Assembly (NCBI GenBank): GCA_030597865.1
Contig: JAUVQZ010000063.1
Span: 1 to 12,565, forward strand
Length of the DNA: 12,565 bases
Direction of reading: 5' to 3'
Source of the DNA: Pseudomonadota bacterium
GTDB taxonomy: Bacteria; Desulfobacterota; Desulfobulbia; Desulfobulbales; SURF-16
Position 1 is the stretch's first letter; every line of letters starts with the position of its first letter. Positions 1-5,920 of the stretch are shown piece after piece. The notes under the pieces are model-generated. The model searched no databases. It was not told the DNA's origin and worked only from the letters and a program-made list of their open reading frames with translations. A program made the translations under genes and the position numbers.

Positions 1-236
1 CCATGGGAGATAGCATGGTATATCTTCGTGATTTCAGCCTGCCCATAGACTATGGCGTGCTCACTCTTTTAGATGGTACACAGGGAAGTACGACTATTGA
101 TTTTGAAAACACCTTACATGGCATGTTCTCAGTGGATGTTAACACTTCCGAGGTGCCCGAGCCAGCCACCATGCTTCTCTTTGGCACCGGCCTAGCAGGG
201 CTTGTTGGCAGTAGATTCAGAAAAAATAAAAAATAA
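1..236 (+). CDS. PEP-CTERM sorting-domain protein, C-terminal end only
   Basis: The reading frame is open from the left edge to a TAA at 234-236, so only the last ~78 residues are seen and the true start lies outside. The end shows the classic tripartite PEP-CTERM signal: a VPEPAT motif, a hydrophobic helix (MLLFGTGLAGLVG) and a basic tail (RFRKNKK). In this family such proteins are exported, processed by an exosortase and linked to exopolysaccharide or biofilm production in Gram-negative bacteria. The visible upstream part (beta-rich, many D/T/S) gives no enzymatic hint. The gene ends before a good intrinsic terminator. The ATG at position 3 is in frame but has no visible ribosome binding site and is probably internal. 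Family call is firm; specific function unknown. Confidence 0.9.
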   Translation, partial: MGDSMVYLRDFSLPIDYGVLTLLDGTQGSTTIDFENTLHGMFSVDVNTSEVPEPATMLLFGTGLAGLVGSRFRKNKK

Positions 237-260
237 CTTCTTCACACGATAGTAGTCTGC

Positions 261-302
261 CAAAGGCAGAATCATTCATTTGGTTCTGCCTTTGATGTTT
301 TT
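261..302 (+). terminator. Rho-independent terminator after the PEP-CTERM gene
   Basis: A perfect 11-bp inverted repeat, CAAAGGCAGAA (261-271) and TTCTGCCTTTG (284-294), with a 12-nt loop is followed after three bases by five T residues (298-302). It starts 24 bp after the stop codon of the PEP-CTERM gene and fits an intrinsic terminator for plus-strand transcripts. Confidence 0.8.
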
Positions 303-461
303 AGTTCAGCTGTCATAAATGCCGAACCGTCGCATGTACCAGACCCGCAAACCTGCGCCGGATTTTCGAGATAAACCAACGGTATTGCCTCTGCCGTTTT
401 GATTGTCAAATTCATGGCCGCCTGGTGATGCTGAACGTTATGGCCGTAGGGAAATAGAACC

Positions 462-1034
462 ATGGATAAGCATATTGGCAAGTGGGCAACTGGAACAATC
501 GTTGTGCCACTCTTAGTGGCAATGGTGAGTATTTTTGGCGTTCAATTAAAGGATGCCCTTTTCCCTACTCCCCCTCCCAAAATTGATAATAGCATAGCCC
601 CAGTTGAAAAAAGGCTGCTTATCGTAGAAACACAAGTGAATATTCTTACGGAAATTTTCCATTCTCGACAGGTGCCTAGAGATGCTCGACCAACTAACAA
701 TCGCATTTCTGACTCAGACAGGTTCAAACAGAAGATCAAAGTTGAAAACGCTTCACAGTACTCGGGACGCAAACTCTATGTTGGTAAAAAGGCCTGGGAT
801 TGGACTATTTACATAGACTCCGCACCTTCTATATTGGCAAAGATATCATGTGTTACATATCAACTGCATCCAACCTTTAAAGACCCCACGATACGAATAT
901 GCAAACAAGGCCAGAGTTCTAAGGCATTTTCATACTCAACTACAGGATGGGGCACATTTAATGTTGGTGTGAAAATCGAATTCAAGGATGGTTCAGAGTT
1001 TACGACGGATCATTATCTAATATTTCGTGAGTAG
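462..1034 (+). CDS. Membrane-anchored protein with a prokaryotic YEATS-like (pYEATS) domain
   Basis: The protein has 190 residues. Residues ~11-29 form one strongly hydrophobic helix, so it is probably an N-terminal membrane anchor. A Pro-rich patch (34-39), a possible short helical or coiled segment (45-66) and a polar linker follow. From ~105 to the end the protein matches the YEATS fold pattern by eye: a WDWTIYI strand (112-118), VTYQLHPTF (131-139), TGWGTF (161-166) and KIEFKDGSEF (171-180). Human AF9 has the parallel segments DWMVFV, VFHLHESF, SGYAGF and EVYFKN. The acyl-lysine cage positions seem kept as H136, T138, F139 and G162-W163, with Trp replacing Tyr. Eukaryotic YEATS domains read acetyl- or crotonyl-lysine; bacterial relatives are associated with signalling or conflict proteins, but the ligand here is unknown. 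The start has only a weak purine-rich stretch upstream (GTAGGGAAATAG). AT-rich composition and flanking repeats suggest accessory DNA. Confidence 0.7.
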   Translation: MDKHIGKWATGTIVVPLLVAMVSIFGVQLKDALFPTPPPKIDNSIAPVEKRLLIVETQVNILTEIFHSRQVPRDARPTNNRISDSDRFKQKIKVENASQYSGRKLYVGKKAWDWTIYIDSAPSILAKISCVTYQLHPTFKDPTIRICKQGQSSKAFSYSTTGWGTFNVGVKIEFKDGSEFTTDHYLIFRE

Positions 1035-1058
1035 GATTGGCAGGGAGATAGGGGCGCC

Positions 1059-1200
1059 CTTTTCGCCCGTTTCACTGGCTGGGCAAGCAGCAGCGGAGCG
1101 GCGAAAAGGAACAAAACACACGAGAGGCAACAATGGTCCCATCTCCACTTACCTTGGATCGAAGTCTGCGCTTTTATCTCCATCCTTCGCGGGAATGACT
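1059..1200. repeat. REP-like intergenic repeat, copy A (with hairpin)
   Basis: This stretch follows the YEATS gene. Positions 1059-1067 (CTTTTCGCC) and 1100-1108 (GGCGAAAAG) form a perfect 9-bp inverted repeat. Positions 1077-1150 match copy B (2067-2140), and 1109-1200 match copy C (2834-2924), all in the same orientation. It ends with a GCGGGAATGACT core typical of REP-like elements dispersed in proteobacterial intergenic DNA. A 63-codon open frame here has no coding signs. The remaining 1201-1295 shows nothing recognisable. Confidence 0.75.
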
Positions 1201-1295
1201 TTGGATCTGAAGATTTAGTTCTGAAATATCAACAGGTTCATATTGCCCCTGCTGTTTGGCTGAGGTTCAGTGGTAATCAGAATAATTTATGACGC

Positions 1296-1631
1296 TCAAT
1301 GAGAGTGCGCTGCTTGATCCAACTTGTCCGCTGCCCATTGGTTGATACTTTTCCCACTTACTTCGGCAGCTTGAGCAACTGCAGCATGAACCTTTGGGGG
1401 GATACGGAGCATCAACTTGCCAGAATATGGCTTTTGGGGTTGCTTGCCTGCTTTTTTGCATGTTTCCAGATAGTCATCAACAGCCTCTTCAAATGCTGCT
1501 CGAAGTTCACCAACAGCTTCACCGTGAAAGCCTACGACATCACGAATGCCTGCAATATGGCCAACAAAGCAACTATCTTCATCGCTGTATTCAATGCGGG
1601 CACTATAGCCCTTGTGTTTCATCGTTTTCAT
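1296..1631 (-). CDS. hicB: HicB family antitoxin
   Basis: The protein has 111 residues. The N-terminal part (GYSARIEYSDEDSCFVGHI, then VGFHGEAVGELRAAFEEAVDDYL) is the degraded-RNase-H-like HicB fold, and the C-terminal part (KLMLRIPPKVHAAVAQAA..SGKSINQWAADKL) is an Arc-type ribbon-helix-helix DNA-binding domain. HicB neutralises the HicA mRNA-interferase and represses its own operon. The ATG at 1631 is preceded by GGAG at a 7-nt spacing and overlaps the ancestral hicA stop in an ATGA, so it is a good independent start. The frame is also open upstream into hicA because of a frameshift there, so a second, longer product (HicA body fused to HicB, 196 residues from ATG 1886) may be made. The antitoxin itself looks intact. 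Confidence 0.88.
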   Translation of the reverse strand: MKTMKHKGYSARIEYSDEDSCFVGHIAGIRDVVGFHGEAVGELRAAFEEAVDDYLETCKKAGKQPQKPYSGKLMLRIPPKVHAAVAQAAEVSGKSINQWAADKLDQAAHSH

Positions 1632-1886
1632 TGTTTCACTCCGGCTTGTTTCAAAAAAGAACGCGCGTCCCGTATCTGGTTGGTAGGGTTTTGCGTCTTT
1701 ATGGGGATGTGGTCTATGGAAACTCACCACTACTTCGTTTAAAACGAATCGGACTCGAGAGCCATCCCCCTCTATCAAGTCTGCACCCAAAGCCAGAAAC
1801 AGCGATTCCAATCTTTTAAAATCAAGGTTGGACGGGACTGGATTTGTAAAAATAGCTTTTAATGCCCTTCGCTGTTTACTGTTCAT
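1628..1886 (-). pseudogene. hicA: HicA family toxin gene, frameshifted by a 4-bp duplication and fused to hicB
   Basis: From ATG 1886 the product begins MNSKQRRALKAIF and includes the HicA hallmarks EGDGSRVRF and FHRPHP. After ..KPYQ (residue 69) the frame leaves the family: it reads PDTGRAFFFETSRSET and runs straight into HicB. The plus strand shows TGGTTGGT at 1677-1684, a tandem duplication of TGGT. Removing four bases restores ..KPYQ-IRDARSFLKQAGVKQ-stop, a normal HicA C-terminus of 84 residues whose TGA overlaps the hicB ATG by ATGA, as expected for hicAB. The present span of 259 nt is one base over a multiple of three, which agrees. The last helix of the toxin fold is lost, so toxicity is probably gone or altered. 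No ribosome binding site precedes ATG 1886; a TTG at 1901 is an alternative start. Confidence 0.82.
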
Positions 1887-1891
1887 ACTAT

Positions 1892-1920
1892 ATGATATCA
1901 ATTTATGATATCAAAATCAA
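1892..1920 (-). promoter_or_regulatory. hicAB promoter with tandem palindromic operator
   Basis: The 10-mer TTGATATCAT, containing the perfect palindrome TGATATCA, occurs twice with a 3-bp spacer (plus-strand ATGATATCAA at 1892-1901 and 1905-1914). A likely -35 TTGATT (1915-1920) and -10 TATCAT (1892-1897) are 17 bp apart on the minus strand and are covered by the palindromes. Start of transcription would fall at or next to the hicA ATG (1886), suggesting a leaderless mRNA. Binding by the HicB ribbon-helix-helix domain is an inference from hic autoregulation. Confidence 0.55.
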
Positions 1921-1985
1921 GTCAGCGCCAACACCAAAAGAGCGCCAATAATGATGCCAGGTAATATGACCGCCACAGAAAACAT
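1917..1985 (-). pseudogene. Shortened paralogue of the 46-residue membrane protein
   Basis: A 22-residue frame from ATG 1985 to TGA reads M-F-S-VAVILPGIIIGALLVLALT. Its VAVILPGIIIGALLV matches MAVILLGIIIGALLV of the membrane protein encoded at 3048-3188, differing at 2 of 15 positions, and the DNA is also clearly related. The first ~21 residues of the longer protein are missing. A GGGAGG lies about 10 nt before the ATG, so translation into a one-helix peptide remains possible. It sits directly upstream of the hic promoter and just downstream (minus strand) of repeat B. Most likely it is a remnant of a duplication; a functional hydrophobic micropeptide is the alternative. Confidence 0.6.
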
Positions 1986-2017
1986 ATTACGTATCCTCCC
2001 TTATCCCTTCCCATTCA

Positions 2018-2053
2018 GCCCTGAACTCCCCAACCCTTCGACAGGCTCAGGGC
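2018..2053. repeat. Palindromic TTCGACAGGCT-type repeat
   Basis: GCCCTGA (2018-2024) and TCAGGGC (2047-2053) pair around CCCTTCGACAGG. A second partial unit, CCTTCGACAGGCT, follows at 2058-2070 and runs into repeat copy B. This motif is a common dispersed intergenic element in many bacterial genomes. It is not a terminator, since no T-run follows on either strand. Confidence 0.6.
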
Positions 2054-2066
2054 ACCGCCTTCGACA

Positions 2067-2140
2067 GGCTGGGCAAGCAGCAGCGGAGCGGCGAAAAGCA
2101 CCAAAACAAACGATAGGCAACATTAGTCCCGCAACCACTT
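2067..2140. repeat. REP-like intergenic repeat, copy B
   Basis: It matches positions 1077-1150 of copy A with few differences, including GGCTGGGCAAGCAGCAGCGG and GCGAAAAG at the same spacing. It lacks the right-hand part (TTGGATCGAAG to AATGACT) found in A and C. It lies between the hic and hig loci. Confidence 0.75.
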
Positions 2141-2150
2141 GCTCTACATT

Positions 2151-2474
2151 TTATGCGTGCGATTTTATCGAATTCATAAGAGTAGGAAGGATCGGTTTAA
2201 CTCTTTTCCATGCTGTTGAATCATGGGCAGCATGCCATAGGTCATAGTTTTTTTGGAGGTTCAGCCATAACTCAGGGGTAGTGTCAAATGCTCTCGATAA
2301 CCGCAAGGCCATGTCAGGTGTAACTGCCCCGTGACCATTAATAATTTTTGATAATGTTTTTCTGGAAACAGCCAGAACAGAAGCCATATCCTGAATTGTG
2401 ACGGATAATGGCTTTAGGTAATCCTCCCTTAAAATGTTTCCGGGGTGTGTTGGTTGTCTTTTCATTGTTCTCAT
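2151..2474 (-). CDS. higA: HigA family antitoxin (XRE-type HTH)
   Basis: The protein has 107 residues. It begins MRTMKRQPTHPGNILREDYL, which is characteristic of HigA/VapI antitoxins, followed by a Cro/C1-type helix-turn-helix (roughly residues 29-60, VTIQDMASVLAVSRKTLSKIINGHG) and the family signature ALRLSRAFDTTPELWLNLQKNYDLW. HigA binds and neutralises HigB and represses the toxin-first higBA operon. The start at 2474 was chosen because AGGAGG lies 6 nt upstream; the frame is open further upstream but reads through the end of higB. The gap to higB is 10 bp, so the two are co-transcribed. The gene appears intact. Confidence 0.92.
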   Translation of the reverse strand: MRTMKRQPTHPGNILREDYLKPLSVTIQDMASVLAVSRKTLSKIINGHGAVTPDMALRLSRAFDTTPELWLNLQKNYDLWHAAHDSTAWKRVKPILPTLMNSIKSHA

Positions 2475-2484
2475 GTGACACCTC

Positions 2485-2763
2485 CTAATGATAGTCGTCA
2501 TAGTCAACTATGTATGCGTCACCATTGACGAACTCAAAAATTACACGCCAGTTTCCTGAAACTTTTACAGAGTATTGACCTTTTCGGTCGCCACTTAGCG
2601 TATGTAAGCCAGAAGCTGGGTAGCTCATGTCTTTCACGTCATTTGCAGCATTGAGGCGGTCTAAAATTCTTTCCAGTTTGCTTGCGTGATCCGGCTTTAT
2701 GCCTTTTTTGACTCCAGTACAGAAAAACTTTTCCAACCCTTTATGCCTGAATGACTTGATCAT
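2485..2763 (-). CDS. higB: HigB family toxin (RelE-like mRNA interferase)
   Basis: The protein has 92 residues. MIKSFRHKGLEKFF at the start, PDHASKLERILDRLNAA in the middle, and LSGDRKGQYSVKVSGNWRVIFEF..AYIVDYDDYH at the end fit the HigB/RelE toxin family very closely. Such toxins cut mRNA at the ribosome; the basic and aromatic residues near the end (R in SGNWR, Y and H in DYDDYH) are the usual functional sites. The ATG at 2763 has no ribosome binding site, and the predicted promoter places the transcript start almost at the ATG, so it may be translated from a leaderless mRNA. A TTG at 2769 is less likely. higB precedes higA, the usual order. No disabling mutation is seen. Confidence 0.92.
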   Translation of the reverse strand: MIKSFRHKGLEKFFCTGVKKGIKPDHASKLERILDRLNAANDVKDMSYPASGLHTLSGDRKGQYSVKVSGNWRVIFEFVNGDAYIVDYDDYH

Positions 2764-2768
2764 GCCCA

Positions 2769-2798
2769 AAGTGTAACCTGCAAGGTTACACTTGTCAA
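2769..2798 (-). promoter_or_regulatory. higBA promoter and overlapping operator palindrome
   Basis: A perfect 10-bp inverted repeat, AAGTGTAACC (2769-2778) and GGTTACACTT (2784-2793) with a 5-bp centre, lies just upstream of higB. On the minus strand a consensus -35 TTGACA (2793-2798) and -10 TACACT (2770-2775) are separated by 17 bp and overlap the palindrome. Repressor binding would therefore block RNA polymerase. HigA is the expected ligand, by analogy with other hig loci. The -10 ends only 6 nt before the higB ATG. Confidence 0.75.
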
Positions 2799-2833
2799 TG
2801 CGTGGAGATTTTTGTGGTCAGCGAACGTGGGCA

Positions 2834-2924
2834 GGAACAAAACACACGAGAGGCAACAATGGCCCCATCGCCACTTGCCTTGGATCGAAGTCTACGCCTA
2901 TCTCCCGCCTGCGCGGCAATGACT
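2834..2924. repeat. REP-like intergenic repeat, copy C
   Basis: It matches the right-hand part of copy A (1109-1200): GGAACAAAACACACGAGAGG, then CACTT.CCTTGGATCGAAGTCT.CGC and a GCGCGGCAATGACT end. The left part (GCAAGCAGCAGCGG) found in A and B is absent. It lies between higBA and the uvrB operon. The rest of 2799-3047 shows only a weak CCTTTA/TAAAGG stem and no clear terminator. Confidence 0.75.
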
Positions 2925-3047
2925 CGCTCATTGCTGAATAAGCATGTCAACGGGGATCAAGCCCCCTCTTGGCCTTTATTCAACATTAAAGGAATTAAGG
3001 TCAGGCGTGCATCAGGCAAGAATGCTAATCCTTGTCCCATAACAATA

Positions 3048-3188
3048 TCAAGCGGCCTCGGTCGGCACCAATAACGGCACCAAGAGGGCGCCGATGATAA
3101 TACCGAGCAATATGACCGCCATACCGCCGCGGGCCACCAGATGAATAAGCAGAGCCAGCAGTCCAAGTACCACCTGTATTTTACGCAT
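3048..3188 (-). CDS. Small hydrophobic membrane protein (46 residues)
   Basis: From ATG 3188 the frame encodes 46 residues starting MRKIQVVLGLLALLIHLVARGG and ending LLVPLLVPTEAA. Two hydrophobic segments (residues ~4-19 and ~23-42) are separated by ARGG, so it should be a hairpin of two membrane helices. A strong GGAGG lies 7 nt before the ATG. It starts 12 bp after the acyltransferase gene and is probably the last gene of the uvrB operon. A diverged, shortened copy exists at 1917-1985, which supports it being a real gene. Family and function are not recognised. Confidence 0.7.
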   Translation of the reverse strand: MRKIQVVLGLLALLIHLVARGGMAVILLGIIIGALLVPLLVPTEAA

Positions 3189-3200
3189 GTCACTCCCTCC

Positions 3201-3890
3201 TCACAGTTCTTCATCATGGCCCTGGCGGGAAAACTCGCCCCAGGCCTTATTATAGGTATCCTTCAACCTCGCTTCAAGGATGAGGCGATATTCCTCCACC
3301 CCACCACTATCAAGCTTGGCAGGCACGGTTAACGGTTCCCCGATCATCCATACCATCCTGGCAAAGGGCATGGGCAGCAGGGTCTTGTCCCAGCTTCGAA
3401 AGAGTTTATAGCGGCTGAAGGCCCAGTTCATCGGCACAATGGGAATCCCGGCCCGGCTGGCTATAACGATGGAGCCGCCTTGGGCCACCTTGGCCGGGCC
3501 CTGGGAACCATCAGCGATTATCACCGGACTCAAGCCCTGGCGGACTGCCTTTAAAACACCCTTCATGGCCGCCACGCCGCCCTTACTGCGCGAGCCCCGC
3601 ACCGGAACAATACCTCTTGACCTCAGAATGCGAGCGATAAAATCACCATCCTTACTGGGACTAACCATGCCCACCATGGGCAGTCGGCCGCCGGCCACGC
3701 AGGCACAGAGGACATTATAATGCCAAAAGGCAATAATAAAGGGTTGGCCCGAAGCCACCATCTTCTGCCAGGTCTCTTTGCCCCTCATCTCTTTTCGACA
3801 GGTGGCAAGGAGAAAGCCCATCACCACCTTATAGATCAGCGGCGCCAGGGCCAACAGCAGTTTACGTTTCCACTCTTTTTTCACAGCCAT
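3201..3890 (-). CDS. DUF374-type lysophospholipid acyltransferase-like protein
   Basis: The protein has 229 residues. It carries a basic, hydrophobic N-terminus (residues 5-30, likely membrane-associated), then IIAFWHYNVL with the candidate catalytic H57, SPSKDGDFIARIL (77-89), VPVRGSRSKGG (95-105) and VIIADGSQGPAKVAQGGSIVIASRAGIPIVP (123-153). These are the blocks of the DUF374 branch of the LPLAT/LpxL-like acyltransferases, which move acyl chains onto lipid or lipid A-like acceptors at the inner membrane. The canonical HX4D aspartate is not present at position 62 (Cys), as far as I know not unusual in this branch. The start overlaps the end of uvrB by 10 bp, so translation is probably coupled. 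The substrate cannot be told from sequence. Confidence 0.85.
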   Translation of the reverse strand: MAVKKEWKRKLLLALAPLIYKVVMGFLLATCRKEMRGKETWQKMVASGQPFIIAFWHYNVLCACVAGGRLPMVGMVSPSKDGDFIARILRSRGIVPVRGSRSKGGVAAMKGVLKAVRQGLSPVIIADGSQGPAKVAQGGSIVIASRAGIPIVPMNWAFSRYKLFRSWDKTLLPMPFARMVWMIGEPLTVPAKLDSGGVEEYRLILEARLKDTYNKAWGEFSRQGHDEEL

Positions 3891-5875
3891 GCAAGCTCCA
3901 TCTCCTTTAACATCTTGATCTCGTCACGCAGCTCAGCGGCCTGCTCAAAGGCCAGGAGCTTGGCAGCAGCCTGCATCTCCTTGTCCTTGGCCATAATGGC
4001 CTTGCGCACCTGCGCCACCGAGCGGTAAACCACCTCCTCTTCAGCGGCCTTGGCAAGGGGGGCCGGCGCCATGTCATACACCGTGCCCATGACGTCCTTG
4101 ATGGCGGAAGATATGGTGGTGGGTGTGATGCCATGCCTCTGGTTATGGGCCTGCTGGATGGCCCGCCTTCTATTGGTCTCATCAATGGTATAGCGCATGG
4201 ACCCGGTTATTGCATCGCCATAGAGGATGACCTTACCATGGGCATTACGGGCGGCCCGGCCACAGGTCTGGACCAGGGAGCGCGATGAGCGCAGGAATCC
4301 CTCCTTATCGGCATCCAGCACCGCCACCAGGGTCACCTCCGGCAGATCAAGACCTTCGCGGAGGAGGTTGATGCCCACCAGGACCTGGAACTCGCCCTGG
4401 CGTAACTCCCTGACCAATTGTATGCGCTCCAGGGTCTTGATGTCTGAATGGAGATAGCGCACCGCCACCCCCAGATTTTCTAAATAATCGGTGAGATCCT
4501 CTGACATGCGCTTGGTCAGGGTGGTGATCAGCACCGCCTCCCTCTTCTTTTCCCGGCTGCGGATCTCAGCCAGGAGATCATCCACCTGGTTCTTGGCAGG
4601 CCGCACCTCGATCTCCGGATCAAGCAGGCCGGTGGGCCTGATGATCTGCTCAACGATATGACCTTCAGCCCGTTCAAGCTCAAAATCACCAGGGGTGGCA
4701 GACACATAAATGGCCTGATTAATACGGCGGTCAAACTCCTCGAATTTGAGGGGCCGATTATCCAGGGCCGATGGCAGGCGGAAGCCAAATTCGCTGAGGG
4801 TGGTTTTGCGCGACCGGTCCCCCTTATACATGCCGCCGATCTGGGGAATAGACATGTGGGACTCGTCTACAAAGAGCAGGAAATCTTCGGGGAAATAATC
4901 GAGCAGGGTGGGAGGCGGCTGGCCGGGTTTACGGCCGGTGAGATGACGGCTGTAATTCTCAATGCCATTACAATAGCCAAGTTCACTGATCATCTCCAGA
5001 TCAAAGAGGGTGCGCTGCTCCAGGCGCTGGGCCTCGACCAGCCGGTTCTCCTGCTGAAAAAGATCCAGGCGCTCCTTGAGCTCATCCTTGATGGTGTACA
5101 TGGCCCGGTTGATGACCTCCTTGGAGGTGACAAAATGGCTGGAGGGGAAGACCTTGATCTCCGCAAGCTCATCAATAACCACGCCGCGCAACGGATCGAC
5201 CAGGGTAATGGCATCCACGGTATCGCCAAAAAAATCCACCCGCACACCAAACTCCTCCTCGTAGGAAGGGAATATCTCAATCACATCACCGCGGACCCGG
5301 AAGGTGCCACGGTGGAAGGAGGTGTCGTTGCGCTCATACTGCATATGGACCAGACGGCGCTGCACCTCCTCCATGGCATACTCCCCATCCTTTTCGAGAA
5401 AGAGGTGCATGTTCTTGTACTCATCCGGCGATCCCAAACCATAGATGCAGGATACCGAGGCCACGATAATGACATCGCGCCGGGTAAGCAGGGAGCGGGT
5501 GGCTGAATGGCGCATCTTGTCGATGGCGTCATTAATGGCGGAGTCCTTATCAATATAGGTGTCGGACTGGGGGATGTAGGCCTCTGGCTGGTAATAATCG
5601 TAATAGCTGACAAAATACTCCACGGCATTATTGGGAAAGAGCCCCTTGAATTCGGCAAAGAGCTGGGCAGCCAGGGTCTTGTTATGGGCCATGACCAGGG
5701 CCGGTCGATCGGTGTTGGCAATGACCTGGGCCATGGTGTAGGTCTTGCCGGAACCGGTAACCCCGAGCAGGACCTGATCCCGGAGCCCAGCCAGAACCCC
5801 CTTGCTGAGGGCGGCAATGGCCTGGGGCTGGTCGCCGGCCGGGGCGTATGGACTGTTGATTTGGAAAAGGGTCAT
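3881..5875 (-). CDS. uvrB: Excinuclease ABC subunit B
   Basis: The 664 residues are close to the E. coli length. UvrB is the helicase-like damage-verification subunit of nucleotide excision repair; it receives DNA from UvrA and recruits UvrC. The Walker A motif GVTGSGKT is at 38-45. The beta-hairpin region EYFVSYYDYYQPEAYIP, which inserts between DNA strands, follows at ~87-103. DESH, YVSATPG, TTLTKRMSEDLT, LVGINLLREGLDLPEV and the arginine-finger region QTCGRAARN are present. The C-terminal UVR domain (~625-664), which binds UvrC, is complete. QTCGRAARN has Cys where E. coli has Ile. The start fits the family (MTLFQINSPYAPAGDQPQAI), though no good ribosome binding site is visible. No SOS box is recognised upstream. 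Confidence 0.98.
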   Translation of the reverse strand: MTLFQINSPYAPAGDQPQAIAALSKGVLAGLRDQVLLGVTGSGKTYTMAQVIANTDRPALVMAHNKTLAAQLFAEFKGLFPNNAVEYFVSYYDYYQPEAYIPQSDTYIDKDSAINDAIDKMRHSATRSLLTRRDVIIVASVSCIYGLGSPDEYKNMHLFLEKDGEYAMEEVQRRLVHMQYERNDTSFHRGTFRVRGDVIEIFPSYEEEFGVRVDFFGDTVDAITLVDPLRGVVIDELAEIKVFPSSHFVTSKEVINRAMYTIKDELKERLDLFQQENRLVEAQRLEQRTLFDLEMISELGYCNGIENYSRHLTGRKPGQPPPTLLDYFPEDFLLFVDESHMSIPQIGGMYKGDRSRKTTLSEFGFRLPSALDNRPLKFEEFDRRINQAIYVSATPGDFELERAEGHIVEQIIRPTGLLDPEIEVRPAKNQVDDLLAEIRSREKKREAVLITTLTKRMSEDLTDYLENLGVAVRYLHSDIKTLERIQLVRELRQGEFQVLVGINLLREGLDLPEVTLVAVLDADKEGFLRSSRSLVQTCGRAARNAHGKVILYGDAITGSMRYTIDETNRRRAIQQAHNQRHGITPTTISSAIKDVMGTVYDMAPAPLAKAAEEEVVYRSVAQVRKAIMAKDKEMQAAAKLLAFEQAAELRDEIKMLKEMELAWL

Positions 5876-5920
5876 GACGTCTGATCAAGAGGAAACAGGG
5901 AGATTCTTAGGCTCTTTTTT

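Noticed and set aside
415..461. GCTGAACGTTATGGC resembling the end of an integron attC site before the YEATS gene
   Set aside because: The core does not fit GTTRRRY, and no convincing paired left boxes or integrase were found. The 7-bp GTTCAGC/GCTGAAC pair (304-436) is too short to support a folded attC.
1027..1218. 63-codon plus-strand open frame after the YEATS gene
   Set aside because: It is the REP-like repeat A read as protein; related sequence recurs at copies B and C without the frame.
1299..1742. Plus-strand open frames of 147 and 141 codons
   Set aside because: Both are antisense to the clearly recognised hicA/hicB coding sequence.
1109..2924. Possible CRISPR array from recurring GCGGGAATGACT-type and GGAACAAAACACACGAG repeats
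   Set aside because: Only two or three copies, hundreds of bases apart with genes between and unequal spacing; no cas genes.
4658..5506. 282-codon plus-strand open frame
   Set aside because: It lies entirely antisense within uvrB, has no family features and is a by-product of the GC-rich codon use of uvrB.
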